DNA of 63,814 nt from Burkholderia sp. Ax-1724 (GTDB lineage Bacteria > Pseudomonadota > Gammaproteobacteria > Burkholderiales > Burkholderiaceae): positions 1 to 63,814 of the forward strand of contig NZ_VWWL01000032.1 of the NCBI RefSeq assembly GCF_011752995.1, read 5' to 3'. Position numbers and translations under genes: made by a program. The first letter of the stretch is position 1; each line of letters begins with the position of its first letter. Positions 34,193 to 43,992 of the stretch are shown one piece after another. The notes beneath the pieces were generated by a model. That model made no database searches. It was not told where the DNA came from and worked only from the letters and a program-made list of their open reading frames with translations.

Positions 34193-34978
34193 TCAATGCT
34201 CCTCGCGCGGCAGATACGACAGGCCACCGAGAATCGCGTCGGCGAGCGCTGCGGGCAGCAACGGCAAGAGCCGCATGCCGAATGCGAGCAGGCCCGGAAA
34301 CGCGATTTCCGTGCGACCTGCCGCCAGTTTGTGCTGGATGTGCCGGGCTGCTTTGTCGGCGGACCAGAGGAACGGCTTGTCGCCGGGGAACACGTCGCTC
34401 ATTGCGGTCTTCACGAAGCCTGGCAGAACGATCGACATGCGAATGCCGTCTCGCGACAGCAGCGGACGGACCGAATCGCCGTAGGCCTTGAGCGCCGCTT
34501 TGCTCGCGCAATAGGCCGGAGAAATCGCCATGCCGCGCAACGCGGCGAGCGAGCTGATCAACGCGATCTGGCCGTGTTTGCGCGCACGCATGCGGGCGAT
34601 GACCGGCAGTGCTGCGTGCATCGTGCCGTAGAAGTTGGTGTCGACGATCGCCGCCGTGCGCTCCAGATCTTCCCAGTCGGCCGGCGATGCAAGCGTGCTG
34701 GCAGCGCCGGCGTTGGCGATGAGCAGGCCGATCGGGTGTGCGTCGTCGAATCGATGCAGCCAGCTTTGCATGGCGTGGACATCGCGCACGTCTATCAAGC
34801 CGGTCTGCACTTGCGCGCCTTTTGCGCGGCAGGCTTGCGCCGACGCTTCGAGGCGCTCGGCGTCGCGCCCGACGAGGCCCAGCACGACGCCCGGCGCGGC
34901 ATAAGCCAACGCGAGCGCGCAGCCGAGACCGGCACTCGCGCCGGTGATCACGATCTGGCGCGGCGCGGCTTTATGCAT
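34193..34978 (-). CDS. wcbP: SDR-family ketoreductase of the capsule lipid block, WcbP-like
   Basis: A 261-residue SDR with TGASAGLG (cofactor), ANAG, SSLAALRG (catalytic Ser) and AYCASKAAL (Tyr/Lys). The C-terminal 60 residues contain a hydrophobic helix (GLLAFGMRLLPLLPAALADA), as in membrane-associated lipid ketoreductases such as 3-ketosphinganine reductase and DltE types. It overlaps the KpsS stop by eight bases and abuts the LTA-synthase-like gene, so all belong to one transcript. In the proposed pathway it would reduce the ketone left by the alpha-oxoamine synthase; a role in sugar modification is the alternative. Confidence 0.8.
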   Translation of the reverse strand: MHKAAPRQIVITGASAGLGCALALAYAAPGVVLGLVGRDAERLEASAQACRAKGAQVQTGLIDVRDVHAMQSWLHRFDDAHPIGLLIANAGAASTLASPADWEDLERTAAIVDTNFYGTMHAALPVIARMRARKHGQIALISSLAALRGMAISPAYCASKAALKAYGDSVRPLLSRDGIRMSIVLPGFVKTAMSDVFPGDKPFLWSADKAARHIQHKLAAGRTEIAFPGLLAFGMRLLPLLPAALADAILGGLSYLPREEH

Positions 34979-36179
34979 GCTCGGTGGCCTCCAGGCGTTG
35001 CACCGCGCCGGCTACGGCCATCGCGATGCCGGTCTTCGTATAGAAGTCGCCGTTGATCTGCGTGTGATGCACGACGTAGTCGAGAAAGGCCTGGTACAAG
35101 TTCATGTCCGGTTGCTCGGCGTCGCGCCAGAAATCGTCGAGCGAACCTTGCCAGGTCAGGCCGGGCATGTTGTAGATGGCCGTGCCCAGCGCCATCAACG
35201 GACGGCGGTGATGCAGCGCCGACAGACCCACCGTGCTGTTCACCACGACCACGCCGCGCGCATTGTCGAGCAGCGTCGGCAGATGGCCGGCGTCGATGAA
35301 ACGCAGGCGCTCGGCAATGCCGAGGTCGCGTGCGAGTTTCAGCGCGTGACTGCGGTGGTCGATCAGGCCGGTATCGAGCGGATGATTCTTGATGACAAGG
35401 CAGGTGTCCGCCGGCGCGTACGTCGCGAACGACGTCAGGACTTTGCTGATAGCTTGGCGCACGCCCTCGAATGGCGAGTGCACGACGATCTGCGCATCCG
35501 AATTCAGTTGCAGCGGAAAGATGTAGTACCGCTGCTTCGCGTCGAGCAGTTCCCGGGTAACCTGATCGGAGACTTTGTGATGCTGACGCTGACGCAATGC
35601 GCGCGCCGCGAGGCCCGCGTATTCGAAGAAGCCGTTTCTCGGACGATGGCTGCGGTAGTGCGGAAAGCGCGGCGCGAACAGCGCGTTGGCCGCCCGGTAG
35701 CGGATGTCGTGGAATGCGCGTTCGAAGAGGTTGTAGCCAGTATGTCGTCCCGCTGGGCTAGGCGGCGTGAAACGGCGTTGCGCCAGGTACCAGGCGGGAT
35801 CGCGCGGTAATTGCGAGCGGCCGTTGACGCCGTACTGTTCCAATGTCAGCCAGTGCGGGCGGACGTAGCCTTCTTCGAATACGTGGACACGCAGGCCGTG
35901 AGTTTCGGCGATCGGGTGGATCGGGCGATGAATCTCGCGGCAGTCACCAAACATTATTACGTCGGTGAAATTTGCAGTTTTTAATCTTTTTGCATACCAG
36001 TCATTTAATTCCGCCGAGGTGCGATCGAAATTCCACGCTTCGCCATTACCGGCATACGCCAAATCACCGCCGCAGAAATTAACCCGACCGAGAGTATGAC
36101 CACGTTCGCGCAATGCAACGGCGAGCCGGCTAAAAAAAGGAGAAGCCGTGCCTTGCAAGGCAAGAAAGGAACGGTGCAT
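34971..36179 (-). CDS. kpsS: Capsule polysaccharide beta-Kdo transferase KpsS (WcbO-like)
   Basis: A 402-residue cytoplasmic KpsS homologue. KpsS starts the poly-beta-Kdo linker on a lipid acceptor and KpsC extends it, giving the reducing end of ABC-exported capsules. Typical features: the start FLALQGTASPFFSRLAVAL, NFCGGDLAYAG, VHVFEEGYVRPHWLTLE, DTCLVIKNHPLD and the closing VVVNSTVGLSALHHRRPLMA and IYNMPGLTWQG. The ATG at 36179 matches the usual family start; the frame runs upstream to 36362 without similarity. The gene opens the coupled lipid block (KpsS to ManC). The sequence 36180-36566 upstream holds no supported gene and may carry a promoter. Confidence 0.9.
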   Translation of the reverse strand: MHRSFLALQGTASPFFSRLAVALRERGHTLGRVNFCGGDLAYAGNGEAWNFDRTSAELNDWYAKRLKTANFTDVIMFGDCREIHRPIHPIAETHGLRVHVFEEGYVRPHWLTLEQYGVNGRSQLPRDPAWYLAQRRFTPPSPAGRHTGYNLFERAFHDIRYRAANALFAPRFPHYRSHRPRNGFFEYAGLAARALRQRQHHKVSDQVTRELLDAKQRYYIFPLQLNSDAQIVVHSPFEGVRQAISKVLTSFATYAPADTCLVIKNHPLDTGLIDHRSHALKLARDLGIAERLRFIDAGHLPTLLDNARGVVVVNSTVGLSALHHRRPLMALGTAIYNMPGLTWQGSLDDFWRDAEQPDMNLYQAFLDYVVHHTQINGDFYTKTGIAMAVAGAVQRLEATEHA

Positions 36180-36566
36180 ATCAAGTGCGTCGAAAGCGGT
36201 CCGGGTTTTGTTGAAAGACCGCGTTGGCGGCGCGGACTTCTCCCGGGACCTTGGTATGGTTTGAATAGTGGGTTGCTGGTCTAGGCAAGAACGGAGAATA
36301 CAGCAATACGGGATAAAAAATAAGGGATAGTTGTTGGAAGCATACGCACATGGATGACGCACGCTCTATCCGATAGCGATAACCCGCCGCTGCCTGCTTT
36401 GCCACATCAGCAGACGGGAGACATCTGAACGTAGGACAGGTCGGTTGCGGTATAACTTCTGCAACGTGAAACCAGGTTCACGGGGACTCCAGGAACACCG
36501 TTTCTGTAGGCACCCTCTTCCGACAGAGCCGGCGAGTCCCGATAGTTCCCCAACCCTACGAGTCCG

Positions 36567-37412
36567 TTACGCAATCGCGAAGTTTTTTAGAAACTCCCGC
36601 AAGATCATTTCGTCAACGCCATGCTCCAGACGATTCGGACCCATGCGCCCCAGCGACTGGAAGTCGAAGAGCTGGTCCCGCTTACGCCTATGCCTTGGCT
36701 GGATCGAAGGCGATAGACCGCCCCGCGGGGAAACGCTCAATAACGCCAGATCAATATGTTCATAACGGTCGAGCACAGATGACAGATGATCAAAATGCTC
36801 CGCCGGGAAGGACTCTCCAACCAGCCCCAAAAAAAGCGTTGGCTCGTTCCCGTTCAGGACGGCGCGAAACCGCTCGACACAACGGCTGTAATAGGCAAAG
36901 TCCTCGTCCGAGGTTATGTCCCTGTGGTTGAAGACAAAATTTATTCCGAACCTCTCCAGATAATAGGTGTGCTGGCAATAGTTCGCGTTCCTGAAACGCC
37001 GCTCCTCGACCGGAACAGCCTTGTGATAGCGGCGATCCAGAAATTTTTCAAAATCGTCCTTAATGCAATCGGCCACCATTGCGACGTTCGAGAATATCCA
37101 ATCGAACGGATACGATGATTTTTTCAGCCCAAAGCGCTTTATTTCGCCCGCCGTGACGCAATGCGAGCCGATCGAGATGACGCTGGAATAATCCGGAACA
37201 TTGTCCAGAGCGAGATCGAGAGACGATCTCAGAGCAATTTTTCTCTCGAGCTCCTGCCGCTCATTCGATTCGAGAAACAGATCGAGAAGCTCTGAGGCGA
37301 ACTCGAATGACGGGTACTCTTCACCGTGTCGAAGATGCGCTGCCAACCCGTCGGCATCAGCCTCTCTCATGAGAACGCCGCGATATAGGCGTTTGATGTA
37401 CTGCTCTTTCAT
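36567..37412 (-). CDS. DUF4214 - DUF1796 putative cysteine peptidase/transferase
   Basis: A 281-residue protein. Residues 1-60 match a DUF4214-like helical segment (YIKRLYRGVLMREADADGLA). From about residue 70 it has the DUF1796 signature VISIGSHCVTAGEIKRFGLK followed by SSYPFDWIFSN, with a conserved Cys after SIGSH and a later FNHRDITSD. DUF1796 proteins are predicted papain-like and are often found in polysaccharide and lipid-glycan loci; their reaction is unknown. The gene has noticeably lower GC than its left neighbours. A 277-base gap (37413-37690) with nothing recognisable separates it from the next gene. Confidence 0.75.
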   Translation of the reverse strand: MKEQYIKRLYRGVLMREADADGLAAHLRHGEEYPSFEFASELLDLFLESNERQELERKIALRSSLDLALDNVPDYSSVISIGSHCVTAGEIKRFGLKKSSYPFDWIFSNVAMVADCIKDDFEKFLDRRYHKAVPVEERRFRNANYCQHTYYLERFGINFVFNHRDITSDEDFAYYSRCVERFRAVLNGNEPTLFLGLVGESFPAEHFDHLSSVLDRYEHIDLALLSVSPRGGLSPSIQPRHRRKRDQLFDFQSLGRMGPNRLEHGVDEMILREFLKNFAIA

Positions 37413-37690
37413 ATATAACTCGTTTTAGCAAGCTTAACCCAAGGGGTCACGGAACCTCCCCGACGGATTAGCCGGAAGATCGATTTCAATGTTCCCAGAG
37501 AATACGATCACTCTTGCCTTGGCCCAAGGCTGAAATCCATCCGGCTAAAGTATCACAGATCACTTCGCCAGATCATTCAACTCACCGACCCAATTCCTAC
37601 AAACCCATAACGACACGCCGATGCGCTCAGACAAAGCCTTCACGCATCGGCAAGACGAATACTGCGGGCCGCCTCCAGAACTTCCGACGC

Positions 37691-39331
37691 TCAGACAGAC
37701 TCGCCTTCCGGGAGCGGGTCCATCACGGGTTGCAGAGATCTTCGCACCGCATCTCCTGCTTTCGATCCGCCCCGCTGCTCGGCCACCACACGATCCAGAA
37801 AACTGGCCCATTGCGGCTGAATGTTTTCGTTGAGATAACGCATGCTCTGCTCTCTTCCCACCGCTCGCAAATGTTCGCGACGCTCTTCAGCGCCTTCATC
37901 GCAGATCAGATAGCCAAGCTTATTTTTCAGCGCCTCGGAATCGTATGGATCGAAATATTCGGACGCGTCGCCATAGATCTCCCGATGTACCGGGATATCC
38001 GACGCGACGATCACGCCACCACAGCGCATGGCCTCTACGCCGGAAAAATCAAAACCCTCTCCAACACTCGGACATACCGTTAGCAATGCCTCGCGGTACA
38101 GCGCTCTCAGATACGGCGCCGGCACACCCTGCAACATGACAAGACCACCTTGCTCCACGGCTGGAACGCACGCGTCCAGCGTCGCGCTATAGTCCCAACC
38201 GACATGGCCAACGAAAACAAGCCCGAGATCGGGAGCGAGTGTTTCACGAAGTGACTGCCAGGCCTCCAGCAATCGCATGTGATTCTTGCGCGGCTCCAGA
38301 GTCGATACCATTAACAGGAATCGCGCTCCCTGCCCGAATCTCTTCGAGTAGAACTCTGATTTTTCGGGCTCCGAGTTGAACCGCTTTGCCAGATTCCACT
38401 TATTCTTGCCATCTTTCGTTTCGAAGTTCCCATGCAGGTAGCGGCGAACTATTCCACCAACGCCATCCTTCTCCAGACTGCTGGGGAAATAGTGAGAGGG
38501 CAGGATATTATGGATCGTGACCGATCGAGCCTCAGCCTCCGGAAAAAGCGTGATCAAATCCTGCCGCGTCGCTTCCGAAACACAGACGAACCAGGCACCG
38601 TCACGTACGTTTGCCGCCAACGCGTGAAAATGACTGGCCTCGTGGAACGCGCGATCCGAGATGGTGTGCGGCATCAGAAGCGGCAACGCATCGTGATAGT
38701 GAACGACGAGCGCCGTACCCTTTCTGACACGCCCCGGGTAAGGCGTTTGCACGATCAGGACGTCGATACCCGAGGTATCGATAACGGGGTAGCGTGATTT
38801 CTTCAAAAACAATGCCCGGCTGATACCGGATTCGTGCATCCACCGCCAGGGCACCGGGCAGATGAAATGGTCCGCACCCAGTACTTTCTCGCGCTCGCTG
38901 GCAGGCACGCTCCTCGAAAAAATATGCTGCCATACGAAATCGCGAAAATGACGGGTTTCAAAGGACTTCAGTTTTATTGGCTTACCGAAGAAAAATGCGC
39001 CAACATGCAATCGGAACTTGATGCGCAAAGCTGTCGCGGCGTCGATAACGGCAGTCTTCCAGTCAAAATAGGTTTTGCCACGCACCGACACGACCACCTG
39101 CGAAAACCGGTGCAGCCGATCTCCGTCAGCAATCGCTTTTCCCGCGACCACGCCGCCTTTCGTGATGCGCCTGGACATTTGAATCAATCCACGCAGACGC
39201 ATATTGCAGCCGAGCAGCGCGCTAAACAGCAACCGGTTCTCCTGCGGAATGCCATAGAACCCGTCCAGCGCTGCCCGCAAATCAACCACGACTAATGGAT
39301 CGCTCGTATCGTTCTTCTGTGAAAGCGGCAT
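37691..39331 (-). CDS. GT4-type glycosyltransferase, long
   Basis: A 546-residue cytoplasmic glycosyltransferase of GT-B fold. The nucleotide-sugar half carries STLEPRKNHMRLLEAWQSL, GLVFVGHVGWDY, LQGVPAPYLRALYREALLTV and the EX7E-type motif PSVGEGFDFSGVEAMRCGG. The N-terminal half is longer than usual (about 330 residues) and includes VVVDLRAALDGFYGIPQENR, which is seen in capsule and O-antigen enzymes that act on mannose-like sugars. It presumably adds one or more sugars of the capsule repeat. It ends 28 bases before the sulfotransferase coding region in the direction of transcription. Confidence 0.85.
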   Translation of the reverse strand: MPLSQKNDTSDPLVVVDLRAALDGFYGIPQENRLLFSALLGCNMRLRGLIQMSRRITKGGVVAGKAIADGDRLHRFSQVVVSVRGKTYFDWKTAVIDAATALRIKFRLHVGAFFFGKPIKLKSFETRHFRDFVWQHIFSRSVPASEREKVLGADHFICPVPWRWMHESGISRALFLKKSRYPVIDTSGIDVLIVQTPYPGRVRKGTALVVHYHDALPLLMPHTISDRAFHEASHFHALAANVRDGAWFVCVSEATRQDLITLFPEAEARSVTIHNILPSHYFPSSLEKDGVGGIVRRYLHGNFETKDGKNKWNLAKRFNSEPEKSEFYSKRFGQGARFLLMVSTLEPRKNHMRLLEAWQSLRETLAPDLGLVFVGHVGWDYSATLDACVPAVEQGGLVMLQGVPAPYLRALYREALLTVCPSVGEGFDFSGVEAMRCGGVIVASDIPVHREIYGDASEYFDPYDSEALKNKLGYLICDEGAEERREHLRAVGREQSMRYLNENIQPQWASFLDRVVAEQRGGSKAGDAVRRSLQPVMDPLPEGESV

Positions 39332-39359
39332 CTAAAATCCACGAATTTAATATTGCGGC

Positions 39360-40982
39360 TCAATCCGGTACGCCCACCGGTTGGCCTGAAGCCCGCTTGA
39401 TGCTCAATTCTCCGATCACCTCGACCTCGATATCCTGACAGATGAAACCTCGTTCATCGAACCAGCAAATCATCTCTTGCACTGGGACTATCTGCAAAAT
39501 GTAGGTCCCGGGTTTCTCGGGAGCGCGTACCTTGAGATTCGTTTGAACGGAAGATCCCCGGTTCAGGTGAGATGCAGGGAACGGCGTCCTGAGGCCATCG
39601 CGCACAACCACTGACTTGTCGCTAGACAGCCATCTATAGGATATGCTGATCGGATACCGTTCAAATCCGGTCCAATCTTGCGCGCTGTCGTTGGCCAACT
39701 CGATCGCCACGTCGAACGGCTGCCTCGCACTGACTTTGGCTGGAGCATTGTGCGTAGCGATTCGCCCGCTTCCGTCATTCACGAACAAAAAGGGCTGACT
39801 CCGGCTCTTCGAAAACCTGGCGCTCCGGGTAACAGGAAGGTATCCGGCTTGCTCACGTTCCCTGGAAATGCCCACTCTAAAGCCACGGATACGATTCAGC
39901 TTGGCGATGCAGACATTCCGGTCGAAAATCTCGGCGTTAACGTAATACCGCCCCTCGGGGAAATTCGCACAGAACGTGAAATGCATTTCGCAAACACCTC
40001 CGCCGGAAAGATCGCCTTCATCGAACTCAATGGCATTGAATTCTGAAAAGGCTTCTCCATCGCTCTCGTCATAGATGGAGAACTTGAATCTGGGTGCGCT
40101 CAATCCACTGGCGACCGAGAACGTCAAATCGAAAGTCAGCAACTCACCCCAAACCTGCTTTCCACGCAAGCCGCTGCTCACAAGAATAAAATCTTCCCGC
40201 CAGCGATCATCGAATGATTTCAGGCCACCCCAGCTATCCCACCTGCGCGGCGAGCTCTCCGTAGCAACAACGCTGCGCTCGGCGTATTTCTTCTTCAGGA
40301 TGTTATAAAAAATAATATCTTCGGAAAAAGCCGATTCCAGCTTCCGCCTCAGCGCGGGAGAGATATTTTCGACATCTGGCCGGCTCTTAGTGATGTTCAC
40401 CTTGGACAACGCTGCCGGCGGCTCCAGGCCGATCAGGCGTGCGATATCACTCACCAGTGCGCCCATTTCCTCCTGGAAGCCCCAAACGGCGTATTTCAAA
40501 AAATTTCCGATCGCGACATCTACTCGCGAACCTTGCCCCGGGCAAATTTCATAAAAGTGATCGACATAATGCTGTACATGTTGTCTCAGCAGATAGAGAT
40601 CGCCCTCGTTGATCTCCGATTGCTCCTCCGAGACATTCAAGATCCGTTGCGCGGCCGCGAATATCTCCGGTGCCTCGTCAGGAACATGATTCTGCACAAT
40701 GAAAAATAGCCAACTCACCGCTCGGTCGACCGGTTCCCGCAAGCAGGTTATATATTCATATCGCGGGTCCAGATCTTCGCCGGAAAAATGCGTGTGCGAA
40801 AGGATGACGGAATATCGCCCCCCGAAACGTCGAATGACTTCCTGGTGGTTTCCCAGTGCGGTATCGGAAACACAGCCTTTTCCTAGCGCGGACTGCAACC
40901 ATGCACCGAGCGCCGTACCAGCGGTCTTCGGCAAATGGTCGACAAATATACGCCCCGGATAAACACCACCGTTAGTTTTCAT
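39360..40982 (-). CDS. Sulfotransferase with Wzt_C-like and Ig-like C-terminal domains
   Basis: A 540-residue protein with three parts. Residues 1-235 are a sulfotransferase-2-like domain with the PAPS 5'-phosphosulfate loop PKTAGTALGAWL (18-29), the 3'-phosphate region YITCLREPVDRAVSW, and a later KVNITKSRPD segment. Residues 255-380 resemble the carbohydrate-recognition domain at the C-terminus of Wzt ABC ATPases (LTFDLTFSVASGLSAPRFKF, the FCANFPEGRYYVNAEIFD strand pair). Residues 400-520 form an Ig-like beta domain (FDVAIELANDSAQDWTGFER). It would sulfate the glycan using PAPS; the cysC gene at 48.1 kb supports that supply. The KpsT of this locus is short and lacks such a domain. Family calls are by motif reading. 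Confidence 0.75.
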   Translation of the reverse strand: MKTNGGVYPGRIFVDHLPKTAGTALGAWLQSALGKGCVSDTALGNHQEVIRRFGGRYSVILSHTHFSGEDLDPRYEYITCLREPVDRAVSWLFFIVQNHVPDEAPEIFAAAQRILNVSEEQSEINEGDLYLLRQHVQHYVDHFYEICPGQGSRVDVAIGNFLKYAVWGFQEEMGALVSDIARLIGLEPPAALSKVNITKSRPDVENISPALRRKLESAFSEDIIFYNILKKKYAERSVVATESSPRRWDSWGGLKSFDDRWREDFILVSSGLRGKQVWGELLTFDLTFSVASGLSAPRFKFSIYDESDGEAFSEFNAIEFDEGDLSGGGVCEMHFTFCANFPEGRYYVNAEIFDRNVCIAKLNRIRGFRVGISREREQAGYLPVTRSARFSKSRSQPFLFVNDGSGRIATHNAPAKVSARQPFDVAIELANDSAQDWTGFERYPISISYRWLSSDKSVVVRDGLRTPFPASHLNRGSSVQTNLKVRAPEKPGTYILQIVPVQEMICWFDERGFICQDIEVEVIGELSIKRASGQPVGVPD

Positions 40983-41099
40983 AAATCGATCTTCAATTTG
41001 GCTACAGGTTGGCCCTGCTGGTTCGCCACGTCGTCATGACGAGGGACAGCGATTTTCCAGGAGCCGTCCCTTATTAGCAATAGTCCGCTGCGTTTCCGT

Positions 41100-43988
41100 T
41101 CAGTTCGCCTGCAACTCGCGCACCGATGAGAACCTCGCTTTTCGCTCCATCGCCATACGCACTAGCGGTGCAAATATCGAGTCAATTCTTGCATTGTGTT
41201 GCTGCACGTCGAATCGAATCCCTTGCTCTGCGGCAATTGCGGACAGATCAAAAAATTCCTCGCTCGAGCACTCGAAGAGATCCATCAGTTTTTCCGTGTT
41301 AGCAACCAATCCGTCTTCATCTGCAAACAACAGAGAGGAAAGTTCCGCGCCAAGAACCTCCGGTATCCCACCACCGGAGAATGCAACCGGGACACAGCCC
41401 GCCGAGATGGCTTCCGCGATCGCCATTCCGAAATGCTCCATCGATTCCGGATCGAGCGAAGCTACGCCAAGCCCCGACGCATGCCAGTAAATAGGCGTCA
41501 CGGAAAGCAATTGCAGCAGTCTGTTGCGCGAGCAATTTGTCAGAATTTCGATATTCTCGCCTTCCGCTGCGGCATAAAGCTCGGCCAGATAGCCTACGGA
41601 ATCCGGATCCTTAAGGTTCACCGAGCCGACGAGCGTCAGCTTCCAGTCGAAATCCCGCCGCTTACGGCCGATTTTTTTGAAAACCTCGATCATTTCAAGC
41701 TGGCGCTTGTTATGCCCATTCTTGAAGAAGCGCCCGACGCTCAGGATATTTTTCACTCGTGCATTGCTGTCTCGCTGCTCCGTGCTGAATGCGTGGATAC
41801 CTCTGGCGTCGATAGGGGGATACAACACTTCGACCGGAGCCCAGTTCCCCCAATACGTCTTCGTCCATTCGGCCGTAAAGTCGGAATTAGCCAGAATGAG
41901 GTTGTAACTCGCAAGGCATTCAGGTGTCACGTGCCGATGCGGGAAACTCAACAGATAGACCGAATAGTGCGCGCGAGAAATCAGATTGCTATGATGGGTC
42001 GTGTTAACGAACACATCATAATGCTTGGTATCCTGAGACGAGAACCCGCCTACAATAATTTTTCTGACGCCTTCCAGTTTCAGGTTGAAGTACGCGCGCA
42101 AACCGTCCAGATCGAAATCATGTGTTGAAATCAGGTCAACCCGGGCGTATTTCGAGAGGGCTTCGGCCAGATAGAGTGCTCGAAGTTCGCCACCGCCTTT
42201 GGTATTCCAATACAGGTTATATATCCCGATGGACGGCAATCTGGTTCCTCGGGAAAAAATCAGCCCCGATTTGACCCTGCCGATAAATCCTAGCGTATCG
42301 ACTCTGAGATCCGGGATACCGCGAATGAATTCGAGATCCACATCTTCGAACTTCACGCCATTTGCGGCGGAATGTTCCAGGTGCTTCCAGTTCGACTGTG
42401 CGGCGGCAAGTTGTGCTTCCAGAAGATGCGGAAAATGAATCGCCATGAAACCCAGCCGATTTTTTGCGACCAGCCGTTTGAAAAGCAGCGATTTATCGCT
42501 GCTAGTCGACGCATGCTTGTGTCGCACGACGGCAGTCGGATGATAGTAGATCAACCAGCCACCCGAGCGAAGACGAATCGACAGCTCCGAATCTTCGTAG
42601 TATGCAAAGAAATCCGGTGCAAATAGCGGATAATTACCCAAAGCGGAACGCCGGATCAGCGCAACGCAACCGCATAGCGCATCTCGTGTATTCGGGGTGT
42701 CGTATTGGCCTTCGTCCACCTCATAGATGCCAATATCGCCGCACTCGCCCTCATGCGTAACGTACGATCCGGCATTATTAATTATCGGCTGCGCTTTGCC
42801 AGCCTTGCAGTCGAAGGTGACAATTTTTTTATTTTCTGGCTTGAGTTCGATGCGGACCTTCGATTGCTCAGAATCAGAGATCGTTACACTAATGTCGGCA
42901 TCCGAAGCCTGTTCGTAAGCCAACGTCATCTTCAGCTTGCCAGTTCCAACGGGCACCATGAAGCGGTGTTCTTTATGAGTGTCTTGCAGCTTCGTCAGGG
43001 GAATGAGTTTTTTGTAATCGCTCAATTGCCCGAATAACTCCTTCTCGTTCAAGCGGAACGAATCATCGGAAGTTACCTTAACAGTCACAAAATCCTTATA
43101 GAACAGGATTTTTGGAATGATGGCCGCTACATTTTTCTTGCTGCTCTCTCCGAAACCCTGCAAAAGGTCTTCGATCAAACTGGGGCCGAAGCTGATGTCA
43201 TTGTTCATGAGAAGCAGCAATTCACCCGCCGCCGCTTCCTGACCAATATTGTTCGCTTCGGCAAATCCAAAATTCTTCTCACTGGCGATGATCTTGATCT
43301 TGGATATCGCCTTTTTCGCTACCGATATGGATTCATCCGACGAATTATTGTCGACGAAAATGACTTCGAAATTCTTATAGGTCTGCTTTGCCAGACACTC
43401 GCCCAGCTCACGCAGATGCCTTTCGCCGTTGTAGTTCACAACGATGATGGAAATCAGCGGTGCCGCGCCGAGATCAACCGGAGTCGGATATTTGATAGAC
43501 GGTGAAACCGGCGTGCTCGCCGGTGCTTTAGGCGGCGGTTCTTTCGCGCGCACCACGACCGGAGCCTTGTGCTCCTGCGTGGAATGATTGAGATCAGCGC
43601 CAGCTTTGGGTGTCGCTATCGGGTCGCTTTTCGCTGGTAAAGCAGTAGCGCCAGGCGCACGTATGGCCGACAAGATGCCAATCAGATTTTCTTTAGCTCG
43701 GCTATTAGCAAGCCGGCGACGTCGGAATGGCCGCAGCATCGGCATTCCGATATTACCGTTTGCCTTGAATATCCTGGCGAGCCTCGAGCGAGTATCGTGA
43801 TCGAGATTATTTTCGGACGAACGGGAAAGATCGTAAAGAACGTCGACACGATTCGCGCCTGAAACTAGCTGTGCGAGATAATGCTCCCGTCCCTCGCGAT
43901 CAATCTCGCGGCCGAACATATACTTGTACGCCCCGTTTAGAAATTCTTCCGATGTGCACTCGAGAAGTTCGTAGATATTTTTAGCCAT
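41100..43988 (-). CDS. Bifunctional glycosyltransferase (DUF4214 - GT2 - GT4)
   Basis: A 962-residue multidomain enzyme. Residues 1-75: a DUF4214-like segment (FLNGAYKYMFGREIDREG). About 175-520: GT2 with ISIIVVNYNGERHLRELGEC, VIFVDNNSSDESISVAKKAI and the metal-binding LLLMNNDISFG, then, after an insertion of about 140 residues, the acceptor part FAYYEDSELSIRLRSGGW. The insertion (about 300-440, LPIG-type beta sequence around FMVPVGTGKLKMTLAYEQ) is an added beta domain. About 580-950: GT4 with the motifs ILSVGRFFKNGHNKRQLEMI and FGMAIAEAISAGCVPVAFSG. Two transferase sites suggest it makes a two-sugar unit of the capsule. GC is low relative to the flanks. Confidence 0.85.
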   Translation of the reverse strand: MAKNIYELLECTSEEFLNGAYKYMFGREIDREGREHYLAQLVSGANRVDVLYDLSRSSENNLDHDTRSRLARIFKANGNIGMPMLRPFRRRRLANSRAKENLIGILSAIRAPGATALPAKSDPIATPKAGADLNHSTQEHKAPVVVRAKEPPPKAPASTPVSPSIKYPTPVDLGAAPLISIIVVNYNGERHLRELGECLAKQTYKNFEVIFVDNNSSDESISVAKKAISKIKIIASEKNFGFAEANNIGQEAAAGELLLLMNNDISFGPSLIEDLLQGFGESSKKNVAAIIPKILFYKDFVTVKVTSDDSFRLNEKELFGQLSDYKKLIPLTKLQDTHKEHRFMVPVGTGKLKMTLAYEQASDADISVTISDSEQSKVRIELKPENKKIVTFDCKAGKAQPIINNAGSYVTHEGECGDIGIYEVDEGQYDTPNTRDALCGCVALIRRSALGNYPLFAPDFFAYYEDSELSIRLRSGGWLIYYHPTAVVRHKHASTSSDKSLLFKRLVAKNRLGFMAIHFPHLLEAQLAAAQSNWKHLEHSAANGVKFEDVDLEFIRGIPDLRVDTLGFIGRVKSGLIFSRGTRLPSIGIYNLYWNTKGGGELRALYLAEALSKYARVDLISTHDFDLDGLRAYFNLKLEGVRKIIVGGFSSQDTKHYDVFVNTTHHSNLISRAHYSVYLLSFPHRHVTPECLASYNLILANSDFTAEWTKTYWGNWAPVEVLYPPIDARGIHAFSTEQRDSNARVKNILSVGRFFKNGHNKRQLEMIEVFKKIGRKRRDFDWKLTLVGSVNLKDPDSVGYLAELYAAAEGENIEILTNCSRNRLLQLLSVTPIYWHASGLGVASLDPESMEHFGMAIAEAISAGCVPVAFSGGGIPEVLGAELSSLLFADEDGLVANTEKLMDLFECSSEEFFDLSAIAAEQGIRFDVQQHNARIDSIFAPLVRMAMERKARFSSVRELQAN

Positions 43989-43992
43989 GATT

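Noticed and set aside
37413..37690. Possible extra gene between the GT4 and DUF1796 genes
   Set aside because: The short frames there have no ribosome site and no coherent composition; the stretch is treated as non-coding.
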